A DNA stretch of 42,578 nt. Origin: Bacteroidales bacterium. GTDB lineage: Bacteria; Bacteroidota; Bacteroidia; Bacteroidales; Dysgonomonadaceae. Of this stretch, positions 17,018 through 25,670 are shown piece by piece (position 1 is the first letter of the stretch; every line of letters begins with the position of its first letter). The notes below the pieces were generated by a model. That model searched no databases and was not told the origin of the DNA. It saw only the letters and a list, made by a program, of their open reading frames with translations. The stretch lies in the NCBI GenBank assembly GCA_012727735.1, contig JAAYGM010000240.1:1-42578 (forward strand). The letters are read 5' to 3'. The position numbers were made by a program, and so were the translations under genes.

Positions 17018-18307
17018 TTAAGTCATCAATCCATGGGAAGAAAGAATGGTATGTCCTATGTGACAATAGAGACATTTACGCTTATCGCAATACTCTTTCC
17101 GTAATTGTATCAGCGCCTGACTCTGTGAAGCATTCACTGGTGTGATGCCTGCAGCGCTGAATTCGGCAACAATACTGTTTCTTTCAGGTTTCAACGACTC
17201 CAGAAGCCGGAGAGCACGGTCACAATAAAGGTCGCCGCCCCTCTTCCTGCCGTACGCGAAAAGCAGGGGTGCAACCGTATTGATCAGGATTATACCGACA
17301 GACGCTTCACCCAGTCTTTTACCAATATTCGGCGATTTACTGCCAAAGGAATAGTGTGATTGCCAGTAGAGTGATGGTTCTGTTTGAAAAAGTGAGATCC
17401 ATTGTCGGTTCTCCTCCTTCTCAAGTATCAACGAAAACAGACGGCCCGATTTCTGTAAAAGTGCTGCCAGTTGTGCAATTCGAAGGTGAGGAGATGATCG
17501 GGGACGAACTCTCATTTTTTTAAACAGAAACTCCTCTCTGTTTTTCAGTGCATATTTTGATTTCAGGAACAGATACTCTTTCTGCAATCCTATAAAATAC
17601 TCATCATTCAGCGTGGTATCTTCCAGCATTCCCGCTTGCCCAAAAAGGAGTGCTTCTACCTGAAACAGATTATCACTCTGCTTGAGAATATAATTGAAGG
17701 GTAATGACAGGGCAAGATTCTCAAACTCATCAGCGTTCAGTCCGAATCCGAAATTGCGGCTGAGCAATACATAGAATACCTCATCCCAGGAATTGCCGAA
17801 TCGGTCCAGATGCCTGAAAATATCATTAACCTTCCGTTCTAACCGCTCTAACGACAACAGACTGAGGTATGAACTGATTGTCGTCACGGGCAGGGAAGAG
17901 AGATTGTTTTTACAGGGTATGGGAGTATCACTGTACAACAGATAATCAGCATTCCTGCTAACATTTTCAGGAACTACTATTTCACATTGAGGAATCGGTT
18001 GTCTTTTTTCATTCACAACCTCCCTGTTCACTATCTCAGATACGTGAAGAATGACTGAATTGTACGCTTTATCGGTATGGTGTCCATGATTCACCCAATC
18101 AGCTGAAGTGCGGTGTATCTCCACATTTCCAGCCCACAATTTATCCCCTATCCTGATCTTGGCATTAAAAAAATCGGGACCGGCATCCGTGTTATGCATA
18201 CCGGGATCAATCACCTCTATCTTGTGTCCTTCGACCGTTTCAAGAGAGCCGTGTGGAAAAAGCCTCCATTTCCACACATAATGCAGCAGTTGTTCTCTGT
18301 GGGTCAT
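17018..18307 (-). CDS. DUF2851-family protein
   Basis: A cytoplasmic protein of 429 residues from DUF2851, a family found across Bacteroidetes with no assigned function. Recognisable parts are the opening REQLLHYVWKWRLFP, the DPGMHNTDAGPDFFNAKI stretch with GNVEIH shortly after, and a C-terminal cysteine cluster (CDKRKCLYCHIG) that could bind a metal. There is no signal peptide. The conserved His/Asp-rich N-terminal third suggests an enzyme, but I cannot name the reaction. It has its own well-formed promoter and is followed by 110 bases before the next operon. Confidence 0.8.
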   Translation of the reverse strand: MTHREQLLHYVWKWRLFPHGSLETVEGHKIEVIDPGMHNTDAGPDFFNAKIRIGDKLWAGNVEIHRTSADWVNHGHHTDKAYNSVILHVSEIVNREVVNEKRQPIPQCEIVVPENVSRNADYLLYSDTPIPCKNNLSSLPVTTISSYLSLLSLERLERKVNDIFRHLDRFGNSWDEVFYVLLSRNFGFGLNADEFENLALSLPFNYILKQSDNLFQVEALLFGQAGMLEDTTLNDEYFIGLQKEYLFLKSKYALKNREEFLFKKMRVRPRSSPHLRIAQLAALLQKSGRLFSLILEKEENRQWISLFQTEPSLYWQSHYSFGSKSPNIGKRLGEASVGIILINTVAPLLFAYGRKRGGDLYCDRALRLLESLKPERNSIVAEFSAAGITPVNASQSQALIQLRKEYCDKRKCLYCHIGHTILSSHGLMT

Positions 18308-18326
18308 AGCAGTCAGGTTTAAAACC

Positions 18327-18358
18327 CAAAATTATAATTAATAATCTAAAAACCCAAA
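18327..18358 (-). promoter_or_regulatory. Promoter of the DUF2851 gene
   Basis: Minus-strand TTTG (18358-18355), a 20-base spacer, then TAATTTTG (18334-18327): both Bacteroidetes elements at consensus spacing. The predicted 5' leader is only about 13 bases. Confidence 0.7.
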
Positions 18359-18411
18359 CCGCTTTCATAAAAGCTGATGCAGTATAAAATGATATTGTGC
18401 GGATTTTTCAC

Positions 18412-18419
18412 TATTTTTG
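18412..18419 (+). promoter_or_regulatory. -7 box of the cysteine desulfidase-like gene
   Basis: TATTTTTG, 31 bases before the ATG; -33 element not clear. Confidence 0.45.
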
Positions 18420-18450
18420 TACCACTTGATTACCCCCCCTTAAAACGTGT

Positions 18451-19737
18451 ATGCTATCTACAGAAAAAAGAAACCTCATAAGATTACTCATGCAGCAGGA
18501 GATTGTGCCTGCTATCGGATGTACTGAACCTATTTCAGTTGCTCTCTGCACCGCCAAAGCGAGCCAGGCACTGAAAAAGAGACCTGAGAAGATTGAGGCA
18601 TTCCTAAGCGCAAATGTGGTAAAAAACGCCATGGGTGTGGGTATTCCAGGTACAGGCATGATTGGTCTTCCTATCGCTATTGCATTGGGCGCATTGAGAG
18701 GTAATCCGGATAATGGGCTGGAGTTGCTGAAGGATATCACACCCGAAGATGTGAAGAACGGGAAATGTTACATCGATGAGAGGAGGGTACAGGTACATCT
18801 CCATTCCGAAATCATCGATAATCTATATATTGAAATACGTTGCAGTGCCGGAGAGGATAGCTCCAGGGCGGTGATTCGCGGCAATCATACCTGCTTCTCC
18901 ACTGTTGAAAGGAATGGTGAGACACTTTTCAATGAAACGATTACAGGAACAGGCGCCGCAGACAATGAGGGCAGTCTGCCTCTTACATTTCAAACCATCT
19001 GTGAATATGCCATTGAGTCGCCGGTTGAAGAGCTCTCTTTCATACTCGAAGCAGCAATGATGAACAAAAAAGTATCGGAAGAAGCATTGAGTCGTAATTA
19101 CGGACACAACGTGGCAAGAAGCGTATCGAACAGGAAGGGGAGGCACATTTTCGGAGACAACCTCCACAGTCGGATGGTGATCTCCACTGCAGGTGCCTGC
19201 GATGTGAGAATGGATGGCTCTATGATGCCGGTGATGAGCAACTCGGGCAGCGGGAATCAGGGGATTGCTGCATCGATGCCCATCCTTACATATGCCGAAA
19301 ATGAGCATGCTTCTGAAGAAAATCTTATCCGAGCACTGACACTCAGCGGACTACTGGTTATCTATATGAAGCAGCATCTTGGTAAGCTGTCAGCACTGTG
19401 TGGCTGTGTGGTTGCTTCTACCGGATCAAGCTGCGGCATCACCTATCTGATGGGTGGGAGTAACGAACAGATTATGTTCGCTGCCAAGAATATGATCGCG
19501 AACATCACCGGGATGATTTGTGATGGAGCAAAACCCGGATGTGCACTAAAGATAGCCAGCAGCGTATCCACCGCCACGCTATCGGCAGTGATGGCAATGG
19601 AGAATGAGGTTGTCTCATCACTGGAGGGGATTATCGATGAGGACATCGATCAAACCATAAGAAATATGGCATTAATAGGTAACAGCGGAATGCGGGAAAC
19701 CGACAGGATGGTGTTGGATATTATGACAAGGAAGTAG
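18451..19737 (+). CDS. UPF0597/CyuA-like L-cysteine desulfidase or serine dehydratase-like protein
   Basis: A protein of 428 residues from the UPF0597 (YhaM/CyuA) family, related to the alpha chain of Fe-S L-serine dehydratases. Characterised relatives split L-cysteine into pyruvate, ammonia and sulfide using an oxygen-sensitive [4Fe-4S] cluster. Candidate ligands are Cys24 in PAIGCTEPIS and the C-terminal cysteines in STGSSCGITYL and MICDGAKPGC. Gly-rich NAMGVGIPGTGMIGLP and SGSGNQGIAASMP are family marks. No PLP motif is present. It is followed by a MATE exporter 20 bases later. Substrate (Cys or Ser) cannot be settled from sequence. Confidence 0.85.
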   Translation: MLSTEKRNLIRLLMQQEIVPAIGCTEPISVALCTAKASQALKKRPEKIEAFLSANVVKNAMGVGIPGTGMIGLPIAIALGALRGNPDNGLELLKDITPEDVKNGKCYIDERRVQVHLHSEIIDNLYIEIRCSAGEDSSRAVIRGNHTCFSTVERNGETLFNETITGTGAADNEGSLPLTFQTICEYAIESPVEELSFILEAAMMNKKVSEEALSRNYGHNVARSVSNRKGRHIFGDNLHSRMVISTAGACDVRMDGSMMPVMSNSGSGNQGIAASMPILTYAENEHASEENLIRALTLSGLLVIYMKQHLGKLSALCGCVVASTGSSCGITYLMGGSNEQIMFAAKNMIANITGMICDGAKPGCALKIASSVSTATLSAVMAMENEVVSSLEGIIDEDIDQTIRNMALIGNSGMRETDRMVLDIMTRK

Positions 19738-19757
19738 GTTATTACAACAATTATATT

Positions 19758-21137
19758 TTGCAAACAACGAAAGAACTTGATTTTCAGACGAAGAAGATCA
19801 GCAAACTTGTTTGGGATTACGCACTGCCGGGCATCGTGGGGACACTGGTCATAGGACTCTACAACGTGGTAGATCGTATATTCATTGGACAGGTGGAAGG
19901 AGCACTGGCTATTTCAGGACTGACAATCACCTTCCCGGTGATGAACCTGATCTCTTCCCTGGGTATGCTTGTGGGTGCAGGTGCTGCCGCCCGCATCTCC
20001 ATCAGTCTGGGTAAGAGGGACAAACATACCTCAGAACAGATACTGGGTAACTCGCTTTTGCTCACAGTAATTCTCAATGCCGTTTTTGTCACTCAGTTCT
20101 TTATCTTTCTGGAGCCTGTTCTTATGGCTTTCGGCGCCAGTGAACTCACCTACTCCTATGCACGCGATTATCTTCAGATAGTGCTACTGGGAAACGTGTT
20201 TGTTAGCCTCTGTTACAATTTCAATGCGATGATGCGCTCTTCGGGATACCCAAAGAAAGCGATGTACACCATGCTCATCGGCGCTGTGCTTAACATCATC
20301 CTAAGCCCTGTCTTCCTCTTTGTGTTCGACATGGGAATCAAGGGTGTTGCCTGGGCAACGGTGATCTCCATGTTCATCGGGATGCTGTTCGTGATGCATC
20401 ACTTCACCCGAAAAAGCAGTGTGATCCGCCTTCGGTGGAGAAATGTGCGGTTGAACAAAAAGATCATTCTCTCCATTGTCTCCATCGGCCTCTCACCCTT
20501 CAGCATGCAGGTTGCCGCCTCAGGGGTAGCCGTGCTGATGAACACATCGCTGTTACGCTACGGAGGTGATCTGGCAGTGGGAGCGTATGGCATCATCAAC
20601 TCCATCCTGATGATCGTGCTGATGGTTGTTCTGGGACTCAATCAGGGCACACAACCCATTATCGGTTTTAACTACGGTGCGGGCAATTACAGAAGAGTGC
20701 GAGAAACACTCTTTTATTCACTGAAAATAGCAACCATCTTCACCACAACCGGCTTTCTTATCGGTGTGCTATTCCCCAGATTACTCGCTTCCGCTTTTAC
20801 CACTGATGTGGAACTGCTCAATATCACCGAAACAGGTGCACGAATTGCCGTGACGGCGCTGCCACTGGTTGGATTCCAGATCGTCTCCTCCAGTTTTTTC
20901 CAGAGTATCGGTTTTGCCGCTAAATCGATTATTCAGAGCCTGAGCAGGCAGCTGATATTTCTTGTTCCCGGCATCATCCTTCTCCCCCGCTTATGGGATC
21001 TTAACGGTTTATGGATTGCGATGCCTGTTTCTGACACCCTGGCTGCAATGCTCTCTCTTTATCTGCTCGTAATCCAGCTGCGTCATCTCAAAAAGATGGA
21101 AGAGGGTAATCCGGCAGGTATGATATTGCAGGAATGA
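19758..21137 (+). CDS. MATE-family multidrug/metabolite exporter
   Basis: A 12-helix inner-membrane antiporter of 459 residues in the MATE family, which exports cations, drugs or metabolites using H+ or Na+. Family marks are the opening WDYALPGIVGTLVIGLYNVVDRIFIG, GMLVGAGAAARIS, the central FNAMMRSSGYPKKAM and the repeat-2 stretch LGLNQGTQPIIGFNYGAGNYRRVRE. The start is a TTG at 19758-19760 (MQTTKELDF): no ATG lies upstream, and the first internal Met (in PVMNLI) would cut off TM1 and more. It follows the desulfidase-like gene by 20 bases and is probably in the same operon. Substrate unknown. Confidence 0.9.
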   Translation: MQTTKELDFQTKKISKLVWDYALPGIVGTLVIGLYNVVDRIFIGQVEGALAISGLTITFPVMNLISSLGMLVGAGAAARISISLGKRDKHTSEQILGNSLLLTVILNAVFVTQFFIFLEPVLMAFGASELTYSYARDYLQIVLLGNVFVSLCYNFNAMMRSSGYPKKAMYTMLIGAVLNIILSPVFLFVFDMGIKGVAWATVISMFIGMLFVMHHFTRKSSVIRLRWRNVRLNKKIILSIVSIGLSPFSMQVAASGVAVLMNTSLLRYGGDLAVGAYGIINSILMIVLMVVLGLNQGTQPIIGFNYGAGNYRRVRETLFYSLKIATIFTTTGFLIGVLFPRLLASAFTTDVELLNITETGARIAVTALPLVGFQIVSSSFFQSIGFAAKSIIQSLSRQLIFLVPGIILLPRLWDLNGLWIAMPVSDTLAAMLSLYLLVIQLRHLKKMEEGNPAGMILQE

Positions 21138-21187
21138 TCTTTATCACAAATTTGCATTCATATACCAAAAATTTGCGCTATTTTGTG

Positions 21188-21195
21188 TAGTTTTG
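21188..21195 (+). promoter_or_regulatory. -7 box of gpmA
   Basis: TAGTTTTG matches TAnnTTTG, 57 bases before the gpmA ATG. TTTG motifs occur upstream but not at the usual distance. Confidence 0.45.
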
Positions 21196-21252
21196 TAAGC
21201 AGAGAAAGAGAACAGTAAGATTGATCCAATTAATAATATAATAGATAATGGT

Positions 21253-21999
21253 ATGAAGAAAGTAGTCTTAATTCGCCATGGCGAAAGTGTCTGGAACAAG
21301 GAAAACCGTTTTACCGGATGGACAGATGTTGATCTCACTGAAAAGGGAGTGGAAGAAGCGCACAAAGCGGGCAAATATCTGAGAAAAGAGGGGTTTCAAT
21401 TTGAAAAAGCCTATACCTCTTACCTGAAAAGAGCGGTAAAAACATTGGATGTTGTCCTCGATGAGATGGACCTGGATTGGATTCCGGTTGAAAAGACGTG
21501 GCGGCTGAACGAAAAACATTACGGAATGCTGCAGGGGTTGAACAAAGCAGAGACAGCTGCCAAATATGGCAACGAGCAGGTGCTAGTATGGCGTCGCAGT
21601 TATGATGTTCCGCCGTTACCGCTGGAGAAGGATGATGAAAGATCCCCGTTACAGGATCCCCGTTACAAAGGTGTGAACGAGAAGGATCTTCCGTTGACCG
21701 AGTCACTCAAAGACACGGTGGAACGTATTCTGCCCTACTGGAACGATACCATCGTTCCCGAGATGAAAAATTTCAACGAGGTGATTGTTGCGGCTCACGG
21801 GAACAGTTTGAGAGGGATCATCAAACACCTTAAAAACATCTCTGATGAAGAGATCGTAAGCCTTAATCTGCCCACTGCCGTACCCTATGTCTTTGAATTC
21901 GACGATGAGATGAATCTGCAAAAAGATTACTTCCTGGGTGATCCCGAAGAGATCAGGAAGCTGATGGAAGCAGTAGCCAATCAGGCTAAAGGGAAATAA
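21253..21999 (+). CDS. gpmA: 2,3-bisphosphoglycerate-dependent phosphoglycerate mutase
   Basis: Glycolytic/gluconeogenic enzyme interconverting 3- and 2-phosphoglycerate through a phosphohistidine. 248 residues, the normal length. [10 protein letters not shown] carries the phospho-acceptor His9, [10 protein letters not shown] and [15 protein letters not shown] are the substrate-binding signatures, and [10 protein letters not shown] holds the second catalytic His182. It follows its own promoter and ends in a strong terminator, so it is a single-gene unit. Confidence 0.96.
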   Translation: MKKVVLIRHGESVWNKENRFTGWTDVDLTEKGVEEAHKAGKYLRKEGFQFEKAYTSYLKRAVKTLDVVLDEMDLDWIPVEKTWRLNEKHYGMLQGLNKAETAAKYGNEQVLVWRRSYDVPPLPLEKDDERSPLQDPRYKGVNEKDLPLTESLKDTVERILPYWNDTIVPEMKNFNEVIVAAHGNSLRGIIKHLKNISDEEIVSLNLPTAVPYVFEFDDEMNLQKDYFLGDPEEIRKLMEAVANQAKGK

Positions 22000-22018
22000 A
22001 AGAGAAATAACCATATAA

Positions 22019-22054
22019 AAAAAACGGGCGCCGAATTATCGACGTCCGTTTTTT
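22019..22054 (+). terminator. Terminator between gpmA and the thioredoxin-like gene
   Basis: AAAAAACGGGCG pairs with CGTCCGTTTTTT over 12 base pairs including one G-U. A-run and T-run flank it, so it can serve both converging genes. Confidence 0.85.
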
Positions 22055-22070
22055 AAATGCATTATTCAAC

Positions 22071-22562
22071 TTAAAGGATGGTTCTCAAATCGCCGGGAGT
22101 GATATTCATCGCTGTGATTACTCCTTTTTCATCAATCAGGTAGTTCTTAAAACCCTTACTGAGTTTAAAATCCTTGTACACCTCTGATTGGATTCCATGC
22201 ACTTCATAAAACTGAGATATATTCTCTAAGTTATCCATCACCAATGTTTTTTCAACCACATTCCTGTTTTCATCAAAAGAGATTGAAAGAAATTCAATAT
22301 CAGGATGATTTTTTTTCAAATAATTATGCAGCTGTACATTGGTTGCTCTGGATTGGGCGTCATAGGCTGCCCAAAAATTTACCACAACTTTTTTGCCTTT
22401 GTAATCGTGCAGATTCTGAAGATTCCCTTCTGAATTCGTTAAAACAATATCAGGAATTGTTTCTCCGGGGTGATAACCTGGGTAAGGAAGGTCTCTCTTC
22501 ACCGAAACGGCCGATAATGCAAGTGAAAATATTGCTATAAGACAAAAGTTCACGTACTTCAT
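22071..22562 (-). CDS. Secreted thioredoxin-like protein lacking the CxxC pair
   Basis: A protein of 163 residues with an N-terminal hydrophobic signal (residues 5-21) and a TlpA/AhpC-type thioredoxin fold: GETIPDIVLTNSEG, YKGKKVVVNFWAAYDAQSR, FLSISFDENRN, YLIDEKGVI. Where active family members read FWAxWCxxCR, this one reads FWAAYDAQSR: the two catalytic cysteines are replaced by Asp68 and Ser71. It therefore cannot do thiol-disulfide exchange at the usual site. Fold and export are well supported; function is unknown. It has a -7 box about 105 bases upstream and ends at the gpmA terminator. Confidence 0.8.
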   Translation of the reverse strand: MKYVNFCLIAIFSLALSAVSVKRDLPYPGYHPGETIPDIVLTNSEGNLQNLHDYKGKKVVVNFWAAYDAQSRATNVQLHNYLKKNHPDIEFLSISFDENRNVVEKTLVMDNLENISQFYEVHGIQSEVYKDFKLSKGFKNYLIDEKGVITAMNITPGDLRTIL

Positions 22563-22634
22563 ATAAAATAATTTTGATTACTACTCGGATAAAGCTGTTG
22601 CTTCGCGCAGCCGCCTGAATCCCTTAATTTTACC

Positions 22635-22652
22635 GACTTTTCGCTAAAAGTC
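22635..22652. repeat. Perfect inverted repeat in the leader region
   Basis: GACTTTT and AAAAGTC flank a four-base centre (CGCT on the plus strand). On the plus strand it is followed by TCTCTTTTTT, a terminator-like arrangement with no annotated plus-strand gene before it. On the minus strand it lies early in the predicted leader of the downstream gene. Confidence 0.6.
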
Positions 22653-22667
22653 TCTTTTTTAGGCTTG

Positions 22668-22675
22668 CAAAAGTA
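22668..22675 (-). promoter_or_regulatory. -7 box upstream of the Cys-less thioredoxin-like gene
   Basis: Minus-strand TACTTTTG. It would give a 5' leader of about 100 bases that contains the inverted repeat at 22635-22652. Confidence 0.45.
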
Positions 22676-22766
22676 CGCCACTTTTCCTTAGCAGCGAATT
22701 ATTTCCACAAAAACTTTCCTTTCAAATGTTAATTTTAATGACTCCCCTGCCCTATAGTATTATATA

Positions 22767-23741
22767 TCAATGACTAACAGAAAAGAACGATTCTACGGCT
22801 TCGATCGATGTGTCTTTCAAAATCACATTTTTATTTTTGTCGAGCAGATAAAGAGTTGGAATTGCCTTGATATCGTACAATTTTTTGTTAGTGATCTCCA
22901 ACGTTTTATCATAACCATGCACCCATCTTTCAGGCATAAGGGGAAGGTGTGCCAACCATTCCTCCGGATCATCATCGGGATAAATAGTCAGAATGGTTAG
23001 CATGGTACGTGTAGGACTGTTCATTTGCAACGCTGCATTCAGGCTTTTCGAGTTGTCCAAATGAGCTGTGACAGCCTCACATGTGGAGCAACCAGGGTTG
23101 GAAAACAGCAGGAGGGTGAACTCACTGTTCAGGCTGTGCAATGTATGGGATTGCCCTGACGCCAGTGTATAGGTAAAATCGACAGCTCTCTGCCCTACAC
23201 GGTTTTTCATCGACATCTCCAGCTGGAAGCTGTAGCGCGATAACAGCTCATCCGTTAAAAGAGGTGATTGGATCACCTTTCTCAATACAGGAAGATAATA
23301 CGCTTCGTCACGGAAAGGTGAATTGGGATCGTAAAAATACTTCTCGAAGAGCGAAACAAAATGGTGATACATCGCCCTGTCTGCTTCCGCCTTGTTCAAT
23401 GTATAGATAAGTGATTCAGCGGCAGTTTCCCCGGGTACATAGTTCAGTATATTGATATAATCCACAAAAGCCTGCTCGGTGATCTCAGGTCTTTCAATCA
23501 ACTTAATGTCAGCAAAATCAAATCGGTCCCAGAAATGCATCACCAGATATTCCGACCTGTCACCGGAGTTTGTGAGTGCTTCAGGAATCAGGGGCAGCAC
23601 AAACGTATCAGGAACAATGGTTTGTGACATTATCTCATTTTCAGCAAGGATTTCAGATTTTGTTTGCTTACTTGAAGAACAGGAGAAACCGGTGAACAAA
23701 GCCAACAACAGAAAAGATATAATAAAAATGAACTGTTTCAT
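22767..23741 (-). CDS. DUF5106-type thioredoxin-like lipoprotein with an intact CxxC
   Basis: A lipoprotein of 324 residues: MKQFIFIISFLLLALFTGFSC with the lipobox Cys at its end. The middle part is helical and fits DUF5106 (HFWDRFDFADIKL, TLNKAEADRAMYHHFVSLF). The C-terminal third is a thioredoxin fold: VGQRAVDFTYTLASG, LLLFSNPGCSTCEAV with a real CxxC pair, and IPTLYLLDKNKNVIL with the cis-Pro. It likely takes part in periplasmic thiol redox. I chose the ATG at 23741 because the longer frame from 23822 adds 27 residues before the signal peptide. The Cys-less thioredoxin-like gene lies downstream with its own promoter. Confidence 0.82.
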   Translation of the reverse strand: MKQFIFIISFLLLALFTGFSCSSSKQTKSEILAENEIMSQTIVPDTFVLPLIPEALTNSGDRSEYLVMHFWDRFDFADIKLIERPEITEQAFVDYINILNYVPGETAAESLIYTLNKAEADRAMYHHFVSLFEKYFYDPNSPFRDEAYYLPVLRKVIQSPLLTDELLSRYSFQLEMSMKNRVGQRAVDFTYTLASGQSHTLHSLNSEFTLLLFSNPGCSTCEAVTAHLDNSKSLNAALQMNSPTRTMLTILTIYPDDDPEEWLAHLPLMPERWVHGYDKTLEITNKKLYDIKAIPTLYLLDKNKNVILKDTSIEAVESFFSVSH

Positions 23742-23854
23742 ACGATGATGAGTTGAATTACCACTATTGAATGAATTGTGGTGTAAAGATATAAAAAAAC
23801 CGGCAGCATCGATTCTCACCAATCATAACAGGTTGAAAAAACCGATATTTTTCG

Positions 23855-23862
23855 TACATTTG
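23855..23862 (+). promoter_or_regulatory. Promoter -7 box of dnaX
   Basis: TACATTTG, with GTTG (23832-23835) 19 bases upstream as a near match to TTTG. Transcription would start near 23869, 20 bases before the dnaX ATG. Confidence 0.6.
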
Positions 23863-23888
23863 TATTTCATATTTTGCCCGATTCAGTT

Positions 23889-25667
23889 ATGGATACTTTT
23901 ATTGTTTCTGCAAGAAAATATAGGCCCTCCACCTTCCGTTCCGTAGTGGGACAGGAGGCGCTTACCACTACACTGAAAAACGCTATCGCAGGTAACAAAC
24001 TGGCGCATGCCTATCTCTTCAGTGGTCCGCGTGGTGTGGGCAAGACCACCTGTGCCCGCATTTTTGCCAAGACAATCAATTGCCTGAGCCCCCTGCATGA
24101 TCATGAAGCGTGTAACGAATGTGAGTCGTGTGTAGCCTTCAATGAGCAACGCTCATACAACATTCACGAGCTTGACGCGGCCTCCAACAACGGAGTGGAT
24201 GATATCCGTTCTTTGATAGATCAGGTACGCGTACCACCACAGATTGGCAGATACAAGGTATATATCATCGATGAGGTGCACATGCTTTCACAATCTGCAT
24301 TCAACTCGTTCCTTAAGACACTCGAAGAGCCTCCGGCTCACGCGATCTTCATCCTCGCAACAACAGAAAAGCACAAGATCATACCTACCATCCTCTCCCG
24401 TTGCCAGGTATATGATTTCAATCGTATCAACATTGGAGATATAGTAGCACATCTGCAATATGTGGCGAAGCAGGAAGAGGTAAATACCGAACCGGAAGCA
24501 CTCAATATCATCGCACAAAAGGCGGACGGGGGAATGCGTGATGCGCTTTCCATCTTCGATCAAACAGTAAGTTACACGGGGGGAAACATCACCTATAAGG
24601 CTGTCATCGAAAACCTGAATGTGCTGGATTACGAATACTATTTCAGGTTGTCGGACGCCATCATCAAAGGCAGCGTGGTGGATTGCCTGCTCCTGCTGAA
24701 TGACATCCTTAACAGAGGATTCGAGGGTCAGTACATCATCAGTGGTATAGCATCCCATTTCCGTGATCTGCTGGTTTGCAAGGATCCTGCCACAGCAGTG
24801 CTATTTCAGGTTGGTGCATCGATACGCGAGCGGTATATTGCAATGGCAAAGAACTGTAGTAACGAGTTGTTGTATCAGGCTATTGGCATTGCCAACGATT
24901 GCGATCTCAACTATCGCCAGAGCAGGAACAAACGGCTTCTGCTGGAGCTGACACTTATTCGGCTATGCCAGCTTCAGGAGACGCCGGAAACGGTGACAGA
25001 GAAAAAAAAAACGGCTATTAAGCCGATAGAAGCAGAAAAAGAAAGAAGTAAAAGTACGGTTATTGAAAAAGAGCAGCCAAAACAGGAACAGCCAAAAACC
25101 GCTGTAAAAGCTGAAGCGACACCTCTCTCCACTGTTGCAGAAACTCTGCAAAAGCCCCACAGCAAAGCGGTAAAACCGGAAAATGCGGAAAAACTGAAAA
25201 AGAAGAGCATCTCCCTTTCAGGTATGGGTGTCTCGCTTTCATCACTCACAACCGAACAGAAAACCGACAACATTGTATCAGAACCGGAAGCTGAGATGCT
25301 CGGCTCCAACCTCTTCACTGAGGAGGAGTTGATTGCAGTATGGAACGAATACAGCAAGAAATTGAAAAAAGAGAAACTACTCAAAAATACGATGTCGCTC
25401 TATCTCCCTAAAATGGTAAGTGATGTGCTTTTTGAGGTGGAGGTAAACTCAGAGATTAACAAGCAGTACCTCACAGATAACAGTTATGCGATTCTAACCT
25501 TTCTCCGGGAAAAACTGAAGAACGGGGATATCACCATGATCATAAAAATAGCGGAAGGAAATGCGATCAAAAAAGCGCTCACCTCCCGCGAAATTTTTGA
25601 CGAGATGGCAGAAAAAAACCCTTCACTGCTGAAGCTCTCCGATGAATTCGGACTGGAGTTGAGCTGA
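23889..25667 (+). CDS. dnaX: DNA polymerase III subunit gamma/tau
   Basis: Clamp-loader ATPase of the replisome, 592 residues from the ATG at 23889. That ATG is preferred over a TTG at 23874 because MDTFIVSARKYRPSTF matches the family start. Walker A is GPRGVGKTT (residues 46-54), the zinc site is Cys65, Cys75, Cys78 and Cys81, Walker B is IIDEVHML, and TILSRCQVYDF carries the sensor/SRC motif. Domain III ends near residue 365. A Lys/Glu/Pro-rich linker (about 370-470) and a small C-terminal tau-type domain follow. A run of ten A at codons 372-375 with an immediate hairpin marks a likely slippage site giving a short gamma-like form. The stop is only 3 bases from the stop of the converging sulfatase gene. 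Confidence 0.96.
   Translation: MDTFIVSARKYRPSTFRSVVGQEALTTTLKNAIAGNKLAHAYLFSGPRGVGKTTCARIFAKTINCLSPLHDHEACNECESCVAFNEQRSYNIHELDAASNNGVDDIRSLIDQVRVPPQIGRYKVYIIDEVHMLSQSAFNSFLKTLEEPPAHAIFILATTEKHKIIPTILSRCQVYDFNRINIGDIVAHLQYVAKQEEVNTEPEALNIIAQKADGGMRDALSIFDQTVSYTGGNITYKAVIENLNVLDYEYYFRLSDAIIKGSVVDCLLLLNDILNRGFEGQYIISGIASHFRDLLVCKDPATAVLFQVGASIRERYIAMAKNCSNELLYQAIGIANDCDLNYRQSRNKRLLLELTLIRLCQLQETPETVTEKKKTAIKPIEAEKERSKSTVIEKEQPKQEQPKTAVKAEATPLSTVAETLQKPHSKAVKPENAEKLKKKSISLSGMGVSLSSLTTEQKTDNIVSEPEAEMLGSNLFTEEELIAVWNEYSKKLKKEKLLKNTMSLYLPKMVSDVLFEVEVNSEINKQYLTDNSYAILTFLREKLKNGDITMIIKIAEGNAIKKALTSREIFDEMAEKNPSLLKLSDEFGLELS
25002..25025 (+). promoter_or_regulatory. Probable dnaX slippage/frameshift site (A10 plus hairpin)
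   Basis: Ten consecutive A (25002-25011) encode Lys-Lys-Lys plus the first base of Thr at codons 372-375. They are followed at once by the perfect hairpin CGGCT-ATTA-AGCCG (25012-25025). One extra A in the transcript, or a -1 ribosomal shift, reads on as KKKNGY and hits TAA. One A fewer, or a +1 shift, reads KKKRLLSR and hits TAG. Both products would be about 377-379 residues, ATPase core without the tau tail, as for gamma in E. coli and Thermus. Confidence 0.6.
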
Positions 25668-25670
25668 TTG

